NCBI GenBank assembly: GCA_018398765.1
Contig: JAHBMJ010005936.1
Span: 1-60,384, forward strand
Length of the DNA stretch: 60,384 bases
Origin: Chromera velia
Lineage: Eukaryota > Sar > Chromeraceae
Reading direction: 5' to 3'
Within the stretch, counting starts at the first letter, position 1, and every line of letters begins with the position of its first letter. This document shows, one piece after another, positions 36,540 to 47,521 of the stretch. The notes below the pieces were generated by a model. It made no database searches and was not told the origin of the DNA. It saw nothing but the letters and a program-made list of their open reading frames with translations. Made by a program: the position numbers and the translations under genes.

Positions 36540-39500
36540 TGTGTGTGTTTGTTTGTTTTTGTGCAGAGCGGACTTCCTGTGACTCTGGTGGTTGTGAACA
36601 ATGGAGGGGGGGGGATCTTCCACTTCCTTCCAGTGGTGGGGGACAACGAGGAGGCCAGGGCTGTGCGTCGGTCCGTTTTCTCTCCAGGGTTTGATGCGCC
36701 AACAGAAGTGGAGGTCGGTCGGTCAGTCGGAGTGGTAGTCCTGGTAGAGCTGCTGCCATTGGGGAAGAATTGAGGGGGCCCCTTTTTTTTTTCTTTGTAC
36801 CTTCACGATGACCGGCATGAGAGGTTGGCGGATCTCTTCATTGACTGTCTCTAAAAGCCTTTTGGGCAGAGAGGACAATGGAATGATATGAGGTGGTGAC
36901 GACAGTACGTCACCTGAATGATGGGTGGATGAATGGGGAGGGAGGGAATTGATGATCACTCGAGGCGTCGCATCATAAGGGAGGGAGGGAGGGAGTCCTG
37001 TGCATGAATGAATGAAATGTTTTGATTGATTGATTGTGTTCTTTCTTCTTTTCTTTTTTTCTTGCAGGCATTTGACGTAGCGGTTTCTCTCGGGATTCCC
37101 GCGGAGAGAGTGTACACAGGCGGGGGGCTGTTGAAGGCTCTGAGGGCGCCGTTGCGAGACGAGAGCATGAAGGGACCACGGGTGAGTGAGACACAGACAG
37201 ACAGACAGACAGATAGATAGACACATGCATAAATGCACGGATGCAGAGCGGAAGAAGCAGACAGGCGGCAATGCAAACTCCCCTCTCTCCCCTGCTTCTT
37301 TCTGTCAGCATATCGATCGGCGTGCCTGCTGACCGATTGCCCCTTCATCGAAAAAAGAAATGCCGAAAAACGGAGCGTCGGAATAAATCTGATCGTGAAT
37401 GGCGGACTGAAGGAGGAAGCTGAGCAGGAAAGGAAAAGAATGCAAACCAAAGCAGGCCACCATGCATTTGTGCCGCTGCAGGTGATTGAGGTTTGTGTGT
37501 CGGGTGATCGGGACATGAATGTGAAGGAGCACAAGAGACTGCAGAGGCTGGCGGGGCTGGCGATGAAGAATTATCTTTTGCAGCAGGAGGAAGACGGTGA
37601 GAGAGTGCCAAGGATGTCCCTTAATGGCTCTCCCCTCCTCACCCATCTTGGGACTGGCACTCTATGCGAGCTGTCCGAAATGCAGTGTGGTGTTGCGGGG
37701 GTGGCATCTCTTGACTTTTTTGGTTCACTTGGGCAGATTGTGGTCCTACGCTTGTCCTCGTCTTCTGTCGGTACGTTGGAGGAGTTGGGTTCTTCCGGCA
37801 AGAAGGCAGAGGACGGAATGAGCAACTGCGGGGAGGAAAGGAAAAGACGGGTGGTGCGACTGTTGTTCTTCTTTCACGGCTGGCTTGGGAGTACTTTGGA
37901 TTGGATCAGCGTGGCAGAGGATCTCCAAGGGGCTGTTTGTTCTCCTTCTGCCGAGTCTGATCGGAGAGAATCGGGGGACGTTTTCGCTTTCTTTATTGAC
38001 CTCCCGGGTCATGGACGGGGAAGGGGACTGTCTGGGAGGGGGGAAGGGGTGAGTTACTCACTGCCAGGGGGAATAATTGGAGAGGAAGTGAAATGCAGCG
38101 CCGACTGTACGGTGCGTTCTTTCTTCAGTCTTCTTGATGTGTTGGAGAGGTGTTTTGTGGGAGGAGATGCAGGCTGTTTAGTTCCTTCAGATGGTGGCAT
38201 GGTCGATGTTGAAAACTTCGTGATTGGGTACTCTCTTGGAGGTCGCGTGGCCTCTCTGTTGGTGTCTGAGGCCCCGCATCGGTTTTCGGGTCTCTGTTTA
38301 TTAAGCGCAGATCCGGGAGGGCTTGCTGTTGATTCTTTCTTTGACCGTCAGGCCCGAGTCCAGAAGGACATGGCGTTGGGGAGCCGGCTGGAGAGGATGG
38401 AGGGGAAGAGAGAGTTTGAGGGCTGGATGAGGGAGGTCTGGTATCGGATGGGGCTGTGGGGAGATCTGCATAGGTTCCGGGTGCTCGGACAGAAGGAATT
38501 TGAGGAGATGGTAGGCAGAAGGGTGGAAACCAACACACCCGCCTCCGCAGCGTGTAGCCTGAGGGCGATGTGTCCGGGGAGACAGAGAGAGTGTGCGGAC
38601 GCGCTTGTTGATGTTTGTGTTTCGAGTGGAATTGGTCGAGTTGTGTGTGCTGTCGGAAAGGAGGACACGAAATACCTGAAGCTCATGAGGCAGTTGAGGG
38701 AGCGGGTAGAGGGGAGAAGGGAGAAGGGAGGAAAGGGAAAGGGCCGGTTTCATTTGGAGGAATTGGATGATTGCGGTCATGCAGTGCTCACACAAAGGCC
38801 GACGGTAGTGGTGGGGTGTGTGCTTCGTCTCTTGGATCTTGGTGGGGATGCAGGGGGAGAGCAGTGGACTTATCATCCTGCCTCTGACACAGCAGGGACG
38901 CAAGCAGGGGGTCAACGTGCAAGGACGTGGGAGGAATTCGCCGCCGGCGGCACTCGGTTGAAAGCGGTTGCTGCCTCAAGTACAGCAAACTTCGCACCAG
39001 ACGACAAAGAGCGAGAAGAGGGGGGTACAGCAGAGGTACAAGAGAAGCTCCGAACAGCCACGCTGGCTCCTAGTGTTGCGCCCCCGCCACCGAAGCCTCC
39101 CGTCTTGCTGGCTCCTCCCCCTTGTGTGGAGTCTTTGAGCGTTTTTTCCTTTTCGTTGCCCCTCAAAGACCCCCTTGTTCTCCCTCAGGTCTGTCTGTCA
39201 GTCCTTCTGTCTGTTTGAGGGAGGCGGCTAGCTCTCTTTGCTTTCCATTCTCTCTCTCGTCGTGTCTGCTCTGTTGGTGTGTTTGGGCAAATTGGTATGT
39301 CCTGTATTTTGTCCCTTCCCACCTGCCACCACTGTTCGACGTACCATCTTTCCCCAAGATGAGGTTGGGATCTCAAGCCAAGGAAGGCGAGAGGGAGGCC
39401 TCAAATTATCCGTGTATTCTCCATTGTTTCTCTTCCTTCCTTCCTTCCTTCCTTCCTTCTTTCCTTCCTTCCTTCCTTCCTTCCTTTTTTCTTTCCTTCC

Positions 39501-42500
39501 GTCTTTCCTTCCTTCCTTCTTTCCTTCCGTCTTTCCTTCCTTCCTTCCTTCCTTCCTTCCTTTCCTTTCACTTCCTTTCTGTTCTCTTCTCTCCCTTCCT
39601 GCAGGTGGGCGAGATGAGGGAGAGGGAGGGGCGCCTGGTGCTCCTCCGATCGTCGGGGGGGGCTCTGGGGGTAGGGGAGGTCTCCCCCCTCCCCGGGTTC
39701 TCTCTGGAGGGGCTCAGGCAGGTCGATGCGCAGCTGGAAATACTGCAGAGAGTTATTCCGCCTCCAGGAAGCGGCCCCGGAAAATACACAGTGCCGGTAC
39801 CTACCCCTGAAGAAGCGTGCGGTGCAGACAGGATGGCGCACCTCGATGAGGCCGTCTCCTCAGGTGGGGAAGTGGAAGGCGACGTGGGGGGATTCGAGAG
39901 GTGGCTCCGGGAGTTCGTCAGGGTGCCGCTGTGTCAGTCTGTGCGTGCAGGGCTTCAACAGGCATTGCTGCACCTGAGCGCTGCCGAGGGGGGGATGAGG
40001 ATATCTGAGGCAGTGGGGGTGGCGTTTGCAGCAGGGCTGGGCGGCGGCGGGACTGGGTCTTTGAATGGTGTCGGAACGAAGTCTGCCGACTTTGCAGAAT
40101 CGGTTCTTGACGACTTTGAGAGACGGTTTGGGGCGCCGATGGATCCTGAATCTCGCGCTGCGATGGTCGCGTTGCTGAGGCAGCAGGTGGCTTCTTCTTC
40201 TTCCTCTTCTTATGGGAATGTGAAGAATGGGGCAGGTGGAGAGACGGGAAGTGGCAGAGGATTGGACATGCCCGACTGTGTGTTTCTGAATGGTTTGGTG
40301 GGACGGAGGGGGTTGGTGAGTGGGAGTCTGGAATATCCTGTGATGAAAGTGAAGGTGGGAGGGGCAGACGTGGAGGCAGACGCATTGAAAGTGAACCAAC
40401 TAGCTGCAGAGCTGGTGACTTCTTCAAGGGAGCAGCAGAAGAAGAGGGAAGAGAACAAGCAGAAGCAGAAGGAGATCGCCAGCCAAGAAAAAGAAAGCAA
40501 GGGAGGCGAAGGGGAAGGGACACACACACAGGCCCACCCGGATTTGTGCCTCCGCCTCGACGCCAATCAGGTCCGTTTCCGTGTGTGCATGTGTGTGTGT
40601 GTGGGGGGGGGNNNNGGGGGGGGGGGTTGATTGAGTGTTCAAATGTTTGTTGATTGCGGTGGGGTTTCCTTGCCTGCCTCTGGTCTGTCCGGTTGGTTGT
40701 GTTTATGTTTTTGTGTTTCTCTCTTTCTTTCGCAGTCTGTTTGTCTGGTTAGTTGTGTTTATGTTTTTCCATTTCTCTCTTTCTCTCGCAGTGTGTCTCT
40801 CCTCTATCTTCCGCTGCTTTGTCTCGTCTCTCTGCCCGCCTGTCTCCACGCTTGCTTACCGTGTCTTCTGGCTGTTTTTGTTTTGTTCCATCCTCTTTTG
40901 TCGTTGGATTTCTCTTCACTCCTGGCCCTCCCTCTCTCCCTTGCAGCACGTGTATCTCTGACGCCTCCTTTCTCCCTCCCGGCCTAAATTGCTCTGCCCT
41001 TCCCCCCAAAAAATAAATGTGCTTGCAGGCCTGGAGCTTCGACTCGGCTGTCAAGTTCTCCTCCCTCCTCACTCCGCTCGCCCACGCTGCCATCGAGCTT
41101 ATAGAGGAACCTCTGAGGGCTGATGAGACTGCTCGACTCTCTGAACTGTTTGCAAAGGCACAGCTGCCATTCGCACTGGACGAAACGGTCTACGCACAGC
41201 CGGCAGTGACAGACCCCGGGGAGATTGGTGTTCTGGCTGCGGGGGGGGGACTCGCGGCAGTCGTCCTGAAGCCGTCTTTGATGGGGGGCTATGACAGGTC
41301 TGTCTGTCTGTCTGTCTGTGTGCCTATCTGTCTGTCGGGGGGGATATGTTCTACTGATACGTGTGAGAGAGTTCGCCTGTCGGTTTGTTTGTCTGCAGAT
41401 GTGCACCCTGGATCAGAGCCTCTGTGTGTGTGTGTGTGTGTCCCTCTCTGTCGGTTTGTTTGTCTGCAGATGTGCACCCTGGATCAGAGCCTCTGTGTGT
41501 GTGTGTGTGTGTCCGTCTCTGTCGGTTTGTTTGTCTGCAGATGTGCACCCTGGATCAGAGCCTCTGTGTGTGTGTGTGTGTCCGTCTCTGTCGGTTTGTT
41601 TGTCTGCAGATGTGCACCCTGGATCAGAGCCTCTGTGCGTGTGTGTGTGTGTCCCTCTCTGTCGGTTTGTTTGTCTGCAGATGTGCACCCTGGATCAGAG
41701 CCTCTGTGCGTGTGTGTGTGTGTCCCTCTCTGTCGGTTTGTTTGTCTGCAGATGTGCACCCTGGATCAGAGCCTCTGTGCGTGTGTGTGTGTGTCCCTCT
41801 CTGTCGGTTTGTTTGTCTGCAGATGTGCACCCTGGATCAGAGCCTCTGTGCGTGTGTGTGTGTGTCCCTCTCTGTCGGTTTGTTTGTCTGCAGATGTGCA
41901 CCCTGGATCAGAGCCTCTGTGCGTGTGTGTGTGTGTCCCTCTCTGTCGGTTTGTTTGTCTGCAGATGTGCACCCTGGATCAGAGCCTCTGTGCGTGTGTG
42001 TGTGTGTCCCTCTCTGTCGGTTTGTTTGTCTGCAGATGTGCACCCTGGATCAGAGCCTCTGTGCGTGTGTGTGTGTGTCCCTCTCTGTCGGTTTGTTTGT
42101 CTGCAGATGTGCACCCTGGATCAGAGCCTCTGTGCGTGTGTGTGTGTGTCCCTCTCTGTCGGTTTGTTTGTCTGCAGATGTGCACCCTGGATCAGAGCCT
42201 CTGTGCGTGTGTGTGTGTGTCCCTCTCTGTCGGTTTGTTTGTCTGCAGATGTGCACCCTGGATCAGAGCCTCTGTGCGTGTGTGTGTGTGTCCCTCTCTG
42301 TCGGTTTGTTTGTCTGCAGATGTGCACCCTGGATCAGAGCCTCTGTGCGTGTGTCCTCTGCGGTCCATCCAGTGGTCACGTCCTCCTTCGAGTCCGCCTG
42401 TGGCCTCTCTCATCTCTGTCTGTTTGTGGCAGGGCTCGAGGCAAGAGCGGGAGGCGGGGAGGAGACGGGAGCTTCTCTGACCGGGGTGAGCGGGCCGACC

Positions 42501-42898
42501 CCGAAAGCGGGGGGGAAAGTGTCAACAGCAGTAGCAGCAGGAGGAGGGAACAGGCCCCCGTCGAATTTGGATGGAGAAGGAGAGACAGAAGAAGAAGGCG
42601 CCCTCGAGATCGAGTATGCCCCTCTCCTTCCGTCCTCCGGGAGACGGGGGGAGAGGGGAAGGAGAGGGTTCCACGGCCTGTCGACTTTTGAGGCCTTCGA
42701 CGGTCGGGGAGGGGACCTCTTCAGGGACATCTCGTGGAAGGGAAGGGGGGGATTCAAGGCACTCATCGGCAGTCGGGGAGAGATGAGCGTGGCAGGCGCA
42801 GAGGTGAGTGCAAACATTGATCGTGACAGGCTGCGTAGTCTTTTCCTTTTCTATTGGCCCTGGTCGTGATGCAGTGAACGAGGCAAGAGACAGATATG

Positions 42899-42934
<36 letters not shown>

Positions 42935-43443
42935 AAGGGACCTGCATGGAAGACAACCAGGCAGGTGAGCATCCATACGTACTTTCAAGATCCTCCTGTG
43001 GTCTTCCTCTCTATCTCTATCTCTTTTTTCAGGACGCTCTCTCTCAGCTGTGTGCCGGTCTCTGGAGGTGTGTGGACCCTTCGGAGACGGCGAAGGAGAG
43101 AGAAGAAGAAGAAGGAGAAGGAGAAAGGGATGAGATTTCTAGGCACACTCCCAATGGTCATTGGGGCATCGAAGTTGCGTTAGAGGCTGGCGAGGGGACC
43201 TCAGAGGAGGAGATTCCGACGATCTTTGGAGAGGAATCGGAAGGGGAGGAGGAAGAGGAGGAGGCGCTCTCGAAACGTTTGTCGGCCTCTCTCTGCAGAG
43301 ACCTGTCTGCCTCTGGAGGACGTTGCACAAGGGGGGGCAGAGGTGTGGTCGTGCAAAACGGACCGACTGGCCGTAGAGATGAGAGGGGTGAGAAGAAGGA
43401 GGAAGGTCCCTTGTGGAAGAGGTGGCAAGGCTTTGCAGTTTAG
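29141..43443 (+). CDS. PHYLLO: PHYLLO-type fused MenF-MenD-MenH-MenC protein
   Basis: One gene encoding four enzymes that turn chorismate into o-succinylbenzoate for phylloquinone/menaquinone. Sixteen exons join in correct phase: 29141-30207, 30523-30745, 31054-31634, 32001-32598, 33053-33154, 33355-33704, 33994-34702, 35193-35357, 35789-36205, 36567-36713, 37068-37181, 37482-39188, 39605-40570, 41029-41297, 42320-42803 and 43033-43443 (stop TAG), total 8,310 nt or about 2,769 aa. Module order along the protein is MenF (1 to about 770), MenD (about 780-1530), MenH (about 1615-1945) and MenC (about 2045-2769). Module junctions fall inside exons 4, 12 and 12, which shows a true fusion and not neighbouring genes. 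I see no obvious signal or transit peptide after the chosen ATG and no peroxisomal SKL-type C-terminus, so location is open; an upstream exon with a presequence could have been missed. Ser/Glu-rich insertions make every module longer than the bacterial enzyme. Confidence 0.93.
30962..31000. repeat. GT microsatellite in men fusion intron 2
   Basis: (GT)n in the intron between the exons ending at 30745 and starting at 31054. Confidence 0.9.
34800..35042. repeat. CTTC microsatellite in men fusion intron 7
   Basis: About 240 bp of (CTTC)n with regular CTCT interruptions between the exons ending at 34702 and starting at 35193. Confidence 0.95.
36215..36290. repeat. GAGT microsatellite
   Basis: (CAGT)n then (GAGT)n just after the donor of men fusion exon 9. 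Confidence 0.9.
37840..38870 (+). other. MenH module: SHCHC synthase (alpha/beta hydrolase fold)
   Basis: Eliminates pyruvate from SEPHCHC. Seen: [12 protein letters not shown] (about residue 1621), [11 protein letters not shown], nucleophile Ser about 1742 in [10 protein letters not shown], acid Asp about 1884 in VGKEDTKY and His about 1923 in CGHAVL. The full triad is present. The module is encoded within the single large exon 12 (37482-39188), which also holds the MenD tail and the first residues of MenC. Confidence 0.92.
39430..39580. repeat. CTTC microsatellite in men fusion intron 12
   Basis: (CTTC)n between the exons ending at 39188 and starting at 39605. Confidence 0.9.
40612..40615. 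other. Assembly gap (4 N) in a G-run
   Basis: Four N bases interrupt a poly-G stretch in the intron after exon 13. The true length here is unknown, but no coding sequence is affected. Confidence 0.98.
41376..42356. repeat. 71-bp minisatellite carrying a splice acceptor, 14 copies
   Basis: The string CTGCAGATGTGCACCCTGGA recurs with its ATG at 41399, 41470, 41541, 41610, 41681, 41752, 41823, 41894, 41965, 42036, 42107, 42178, 42249 and 42320. The period is 71 bp except one 69-bp unit that lost a GT. Each unit holds a pyrimidine-rich tract, the TCTGCAG acceptor, the first about 25 nt of the MenC exon and a GT run. Only the last copy runs on into the conserved TSSFES coding sequence. Confidence 0.95.
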
Positions 43444-44706
43444 AATAAATTTGAAGATCCCCGAAGCCCCAGACGTTCATGCGACTCATGCCATGCAGTC
43501 TGTAGACGTCCGACCATAAAGAAGCACTTCGGCCTGTTGAAGTGACTGCAGTGGGCACAAAACTGTAAAACTGGAACAGAACTATTATGCACTGGCCCAT
43601 CTGTAAGAAAAACTCTGGTCAAAACTCTTGTCAAAATTTAATCTCTTTTTCTTAATTTTTTTTTTATCTTTTTGTCGTAGTAATACTTAGTAATTCTAAT
43701 CATACAATTCATTGACATGTGTTGGACGTTTGGCATTGTAGTCGCGACGGATGTCAATTGTCTGAACATATAATCTTAATTTAATTTATTAAATATAGTT
43801 GCTACTAATGTATCAAAAATACGGAAAAATTGTGGCATAGTGCGGGTCAGTAATACTTAGTATCAAATTTTGTAATGTATGCTGCTTTAATTTTAGACCA
43901 AATTCCGGTGGTATTTTGATCTGTCACTACTATAAATCGCTAAAACTAATACAGTATACAGATTCTATTAGAAATAGTGATATATATAGTGGAGTGTTCC
44001 CTAATTAACTTAAGTAAACCTACGCCGGCCAGGGTGGGTATCATGCAGCTCCTACCTTCAAAGTGTGCCAAGACTGTAATTTCACTGTCTAGTTCACTGT
44101 CTAGTTCACTGGCTATATATTTTTTCAAGTTTCATTCAATTTTTAATTTTAGGCCTTCATTAGTATTCATTCTACTAAAACCGCTGCATGCCCCTCAGCG
44201 ATATCTCCGGGATATCAGAGTGCATGCATCATTTTTTTAATCGTAGATTCACGTTCGATATGATTGATACTTAACGTTTTTGTTATGCATACCGTATCCC
44301 CATATATAAGGGGCAGATCTAGCCTAGTCTATCAAAAAGTTCTGGTTCGTCCCGTTAGTTTCGAATCTAAGAGCGATCTGCTCATCAATCATTTTTAAAT
44401 TAGTGCAGCTGGTTCCTGAAACTACCTCAAGCGACGGTATAGGTAAGTATAGGGTAGAAAAATAAAGAGAAGAGAGGAGAGAGAGGTTAGGAGAGACAAA
44501 GTAAGATAAAGCAAAAACTTCATCAAAGTTTCTTCCCTTGGTAAAGACTACCCTTTGAGAGGAGAGAAAAACTTTAAATTAGCTTTTAATCAAGTAGAGA
44601 CCCCACTCATTTGCCCCTTTTCTTCTCAAAATTCATTTCTTCCTTTTTTATGCTCAACATGCATGCATGCGTACGTGCTATCCCATGCACCTCAAGTCTT
44701 TGTAAG
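43444..44706. other. AT-rich intergenic DNA after the men fusion gene
   Basis: No gene is recognised. Base composition shifts sharply to AT from about 43620. A sequence containing TTTTTGTTATGCAT near 44277 resembles the edges of the satellite array at 45240 and 60365. Confidence 0.6.
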
Positions 44707-44843
44707 AGTAGAGCCATGTGGGTCTGTCACCACCATGTATTTTATTTAATAAAATACATGGAAACGCATGCATGGCGGCGCGGCGGCACAGGCCGATGGT
44801 GGTGTTGCTTGCGGTGGCAGCGACAGACCCACATAGCTTTACT
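44707..44843. mobile_element. Foldback pair of copia LTR ends
   Basis: AGTAGAGCCATGTGGGTCTG at 44707 is the start of the 313-bp copia LTR. After about 27 bp of it and a short AT-rich loop, the next about 95 bp are the reverse complement of the first about 100 bp of the same LTR, ending in GACAGACCCACATAGC. This makes an inverted LTR remnant able to fold on itself. Confidence 0.85.
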
Positions 44844-45240
44844 GGTTTTGGGATGGAACTTATCGACAAACTGGGCTAGATCCGCCTCCCATATATGGGG
44901 ATGCGACATGCATGACAAAACCCGTAATCATCTTCTAAAAAAAGAAAAACGATGACAATCGATCTCCGGCCTCCCTAAAAATAAAGTTAGTGATCATGCA
45001 ATATCAGGGTATATCGGGGCCTCCTCATTGATTTTAGCAATTTAAGTTGAGCTGCCCCCCGAGGCAACGCCTCACGCGGGATACTCCTAACCAGTTGGGT
45101 GAGTGCCTCGGGGGACCTCGTTAGGCCGGGGATGGTTGGCTGCTGCCGGCCAGGTGGTGTGGGGCCCCAGCCCCACGCCGTGGGCTGGTGGCGTACGCGC
45201 AGCACGCGCTTGAATATCGTTATGGTGATGATCGAAGGTT
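44844..45240. other. Unassigned spacer with a GC-rich island
   Basis: AT-rich DNA followed at about 45060-45210 by a GC-rich patch (GGGTGAGTGCCTCGG, GGGGCCCCAGCCCC). No gene or RNA is recognised. Confidence 0.5.
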
Positions 45241-45904
45241 TTGTTATGCATGCCACGCTTAGACATCGATGCATCATTGCATATTGGGACCGCATGCACA
45301 AGAGTTGCACAACAGTTGTTTAATTGTCCATAGCTTTACGCAATCATAATCGATGCATCATTGTATATTGGGACTACAATATTTTAGGAAAAAAATAAAA
45401 GTGGTAAGACACATTTAGTTTTTTGGGACCAAATGTATAAGAGTTGCACAACAGTTGTTCATTTGCCCGCGTCCGTAGCTTTGCATAATCATAATCGATG
45501 CGTCATTCCATATTGGGACTACAATGTTTTAGGAAAAAAATAAAAGTGGTAAGACACATCTAGTTTTTTGGGACCGCATGCACAAGAGTTGCGCAACAGT
45601 TGTTCATTAATTTGCCGGAGATTGACGTCCCTGCAATTATAATCGATACATCATTACATAAAACCCTCAATCATCATTGCATATTGGGACTACAATATTT
45701 TAGGAAAAAAATAAAAGTGGTAAGACACATCTAGTTTTTTGGGACCGCATGTACAAGAGTTGCGCAACAGTTGTTTATTAATTTGCCGGAGATTGACGTC
45801 CCTGCAATTATAATCGATGCATCATTGCACATTGGGACCACAATATTTTAGAAAAAAAATAAAAGTGGTAAGACACATCTAGTTTTTTGGGACCGCATGC
45901 ACAA
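45241..45904. repeat. 148-bp satellite array, left segment
   Basis: Several diverged units of the satellite that is regular at 52.0-53.2 kb. Diagnostic strings are GCAACAGTTGTTCATTAATT, GGAAAAAAATAAAAGTGGTA and TTTTTTGGGACCGCATGC. It ends at the insertion point of the copia element. Confidence 0.9.
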
Positions 45905-45909
45905 GAGTT

Positions 45910-46222
45910 AGTAGAGCCATGTGGGTCTGTCGCCACCACCGCGAGCGATGCCGCCATCGGCCCGCACCGCTGCGCCGCCGTACATGCGTTTCCATGCATT
46001 GTATTTTTGTATGCGCATTGTATTTCTGTATACATTTTATTTTAGTTTCATCTTGGCGGTGATTGAGATCGATAAATCGACATCAGGAGGTTTCAGTTTA
46101 GACTTTTAAACTGACAGACTTTCTATACACGAGTATGTTGTCCAAGCTAAGGGGCTCTGTGATCTTGAACTTGATGATGGCATAGCTAGTATACGTCCGT
46201 ATGACCTATACTTTGCTTATCT
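45910..46222 (+). repeat. Copia element left LTR
   Basis: 313 bp, matching 51721-52033 with scattered substitutions (for example TTGATGATGG versus TCGATCATGG near the end). It starts immediately after GAGTT. Confidence 0.88.
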
Positions 46223-46260
46223 GCGGTTAACAGCCTCATTTGCTGTTTTGATCTGTTGTC

Positions 46261-47195
46261 ATGTCCAAAGAGAAAATTTAGTGGTCATCTGACCGTCTTC
46301 CGGCTCGTTTCGAATTCTCTACCCCTCAGAAATATGGAGAAGCTGTCTCTATCTGGGCGGGCGGTACTGCATCTGTCAAAGGTCTCCAACTCCTCGAAGA
46401 TTCTTTAATGATCATGTGCCTTGAGTCAGACGAATCGATCCTTTCCCTTGTCCAATCGATTCAGAGTGAAAGCGGTTATGCTGTCCCCCAGAAGGGGGCT
46501 GATACAGATGCCGAGTATGAGAAGAAGCTTCGAGATTGAGTGAAGACGACGTACGCAGAGCCGATCAAGAACCTTGATCTGCAGATGGATGAAGACTCCA
46601 TGATCTATCTTCTCTTTTGCTCCCTCTTCTTCATGTTTCGTTTCGTCTCCATCGCGTCTCTGTCTCTTCGAGAGTCATTAGAGTGTTTTTCGCTTGTGTA
46701 CGCAGAGATAAAGAAACTTGGGGTAGATATTGGAGATAGGTTGGCAGGGATTCTGTTTTGGCGCTGTGTCCCGAAAAAATGAAGAGAATCGCCCTTCTGC
46801 GGGGCAACCAAGCAGTAGCAGAACAAGACAACCGTTTAGCACCCATCAAATCCTCACTCATCCATCAGAAATCCTTCTTTTCTGAGTTGTATTCTAGGAC
46901 AGACATGGAGAGCCAAGGCATCAATAGGAAGAAATGGGTTCCTTCCGTCCTCCGAGGGGTCTTGAAGGTGTCAGATAGGAAGCAGAGCAAGGAATTCAAA
47001 GTTGAATCTGTGATTCCACTTGCCATCTCCAACTCAAGATCCAAAGAAAAGGGGGGGGGGGGCACACTTCTTCAAGATGCCCTCGCAGAGTCAGTGTGTG
47101 CCCTTGAATCCCTCGTAAAAGAACACTGTTTCCCTGATATTTCTGAAGAGACAGTGGCTCAACTGAGGGGAGTGATGGGGAAGTATGAGAGGTAG
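46261..47195 (+). pseudogene. Copia gag-like region, disrupted
   Basis: Begins MSKEKI with ATG at 46261, then an in-frame TAG (46279) and TGA (46537). The frame continues to about 46782 and shifts to another frame ending at 47195 (VAQLRGVMGKYER). No zinc knuckle was found. It is called gag from position only. Confidence 0.5.
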
Positions 47196-47521
47196 GTGAA
47201 GAAGAAAGGTGATAAGAAAGGAAAAGAAAATAGGCAGAGAGGGCAGGAAAGATCATCCTCCTGCAGTGAGGGGGGAGGCAGAGACAGAACACCCCCCCAC
47301 CACCCCCAGTAGACAAAATGGCATATACCCTTGCGCAGGCCTTCCTGCAGAAAGTAGGAAAAGAACAGCAGAGGGGGGTATACAACAGAGACAGACAGCA
47401 GGCATCACAGGGTCCGCGTAGAAAGAGAGCTAAATTGGCTACGGAGAATGAAGGTGAGAACAGCTAGCCCAGTCAAAAAGAAAGTTTTGAAGACTTTATC
47501 CGCAGATTCATAGGAGCAATC

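Larger units (their letters stand above)
32450..37560 (+). other. MenD module: SEPHCHC synthase (ThDP-dependent)
   Basis: Adds a succinic semialdehyde unit from 2-oxoglutarate to isochorismate. Seen: PGARSAPL near the N-terminal edge, [11 protein letters not shown] (about residue 832, containing the conserved Glu that contacts the thiazolium cofactor), [14 protein letters not shown] (about 867), NRGVNGIDG and the ThDP/metal motif [12 protein letters not shown] (about 1387) followed by [11 protein letters not shown] (about 1412). The domain spans exons 4 to 12 and contains a 240-bp CTTC microsatellite in the intron after 34702. Confidence 0.92.
39140..43443 (+). other. MenC module: o-succinylbenzoate synthase (enolase superfamily)
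   Basis: Dehydrates SHCHC to o-succinylbenzoate. All enolase-superfamily residues are visible: KVKVG (catalytic Lys pair, about residue 2307), LRLDANQ (metal Asp, about 2378), IELIEEPL (metal Glu, about 2407), ALDETV (metal Asp, about 2432) and VLKPSL (Lys, about 2462). [16 protein letters not shown] marks the N-terminal capping region and [10 protein letters not shown] the end of the barrel. The exon carrying TSSFES (42320-42803) has its acceptor and first bases repeated 14 times upstream. The C-terminal 100 or so residues are acidic low complexity. Confidence 0.92.

Noticed and set aside
41376-42356. Regular 71-bp array as a possible CRISPR
   Set aside because: Units are contiguous with no unique spacers, the host is a eukaryote, and the unit is an exon border.
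41291-42691. Long open frames across the 71-bp array as a repeat protein (CVCVC... type)
   Set aside because: The period is not a multiple of three so all frames stay open by chance. The MenC reading requires the array to be intronic.
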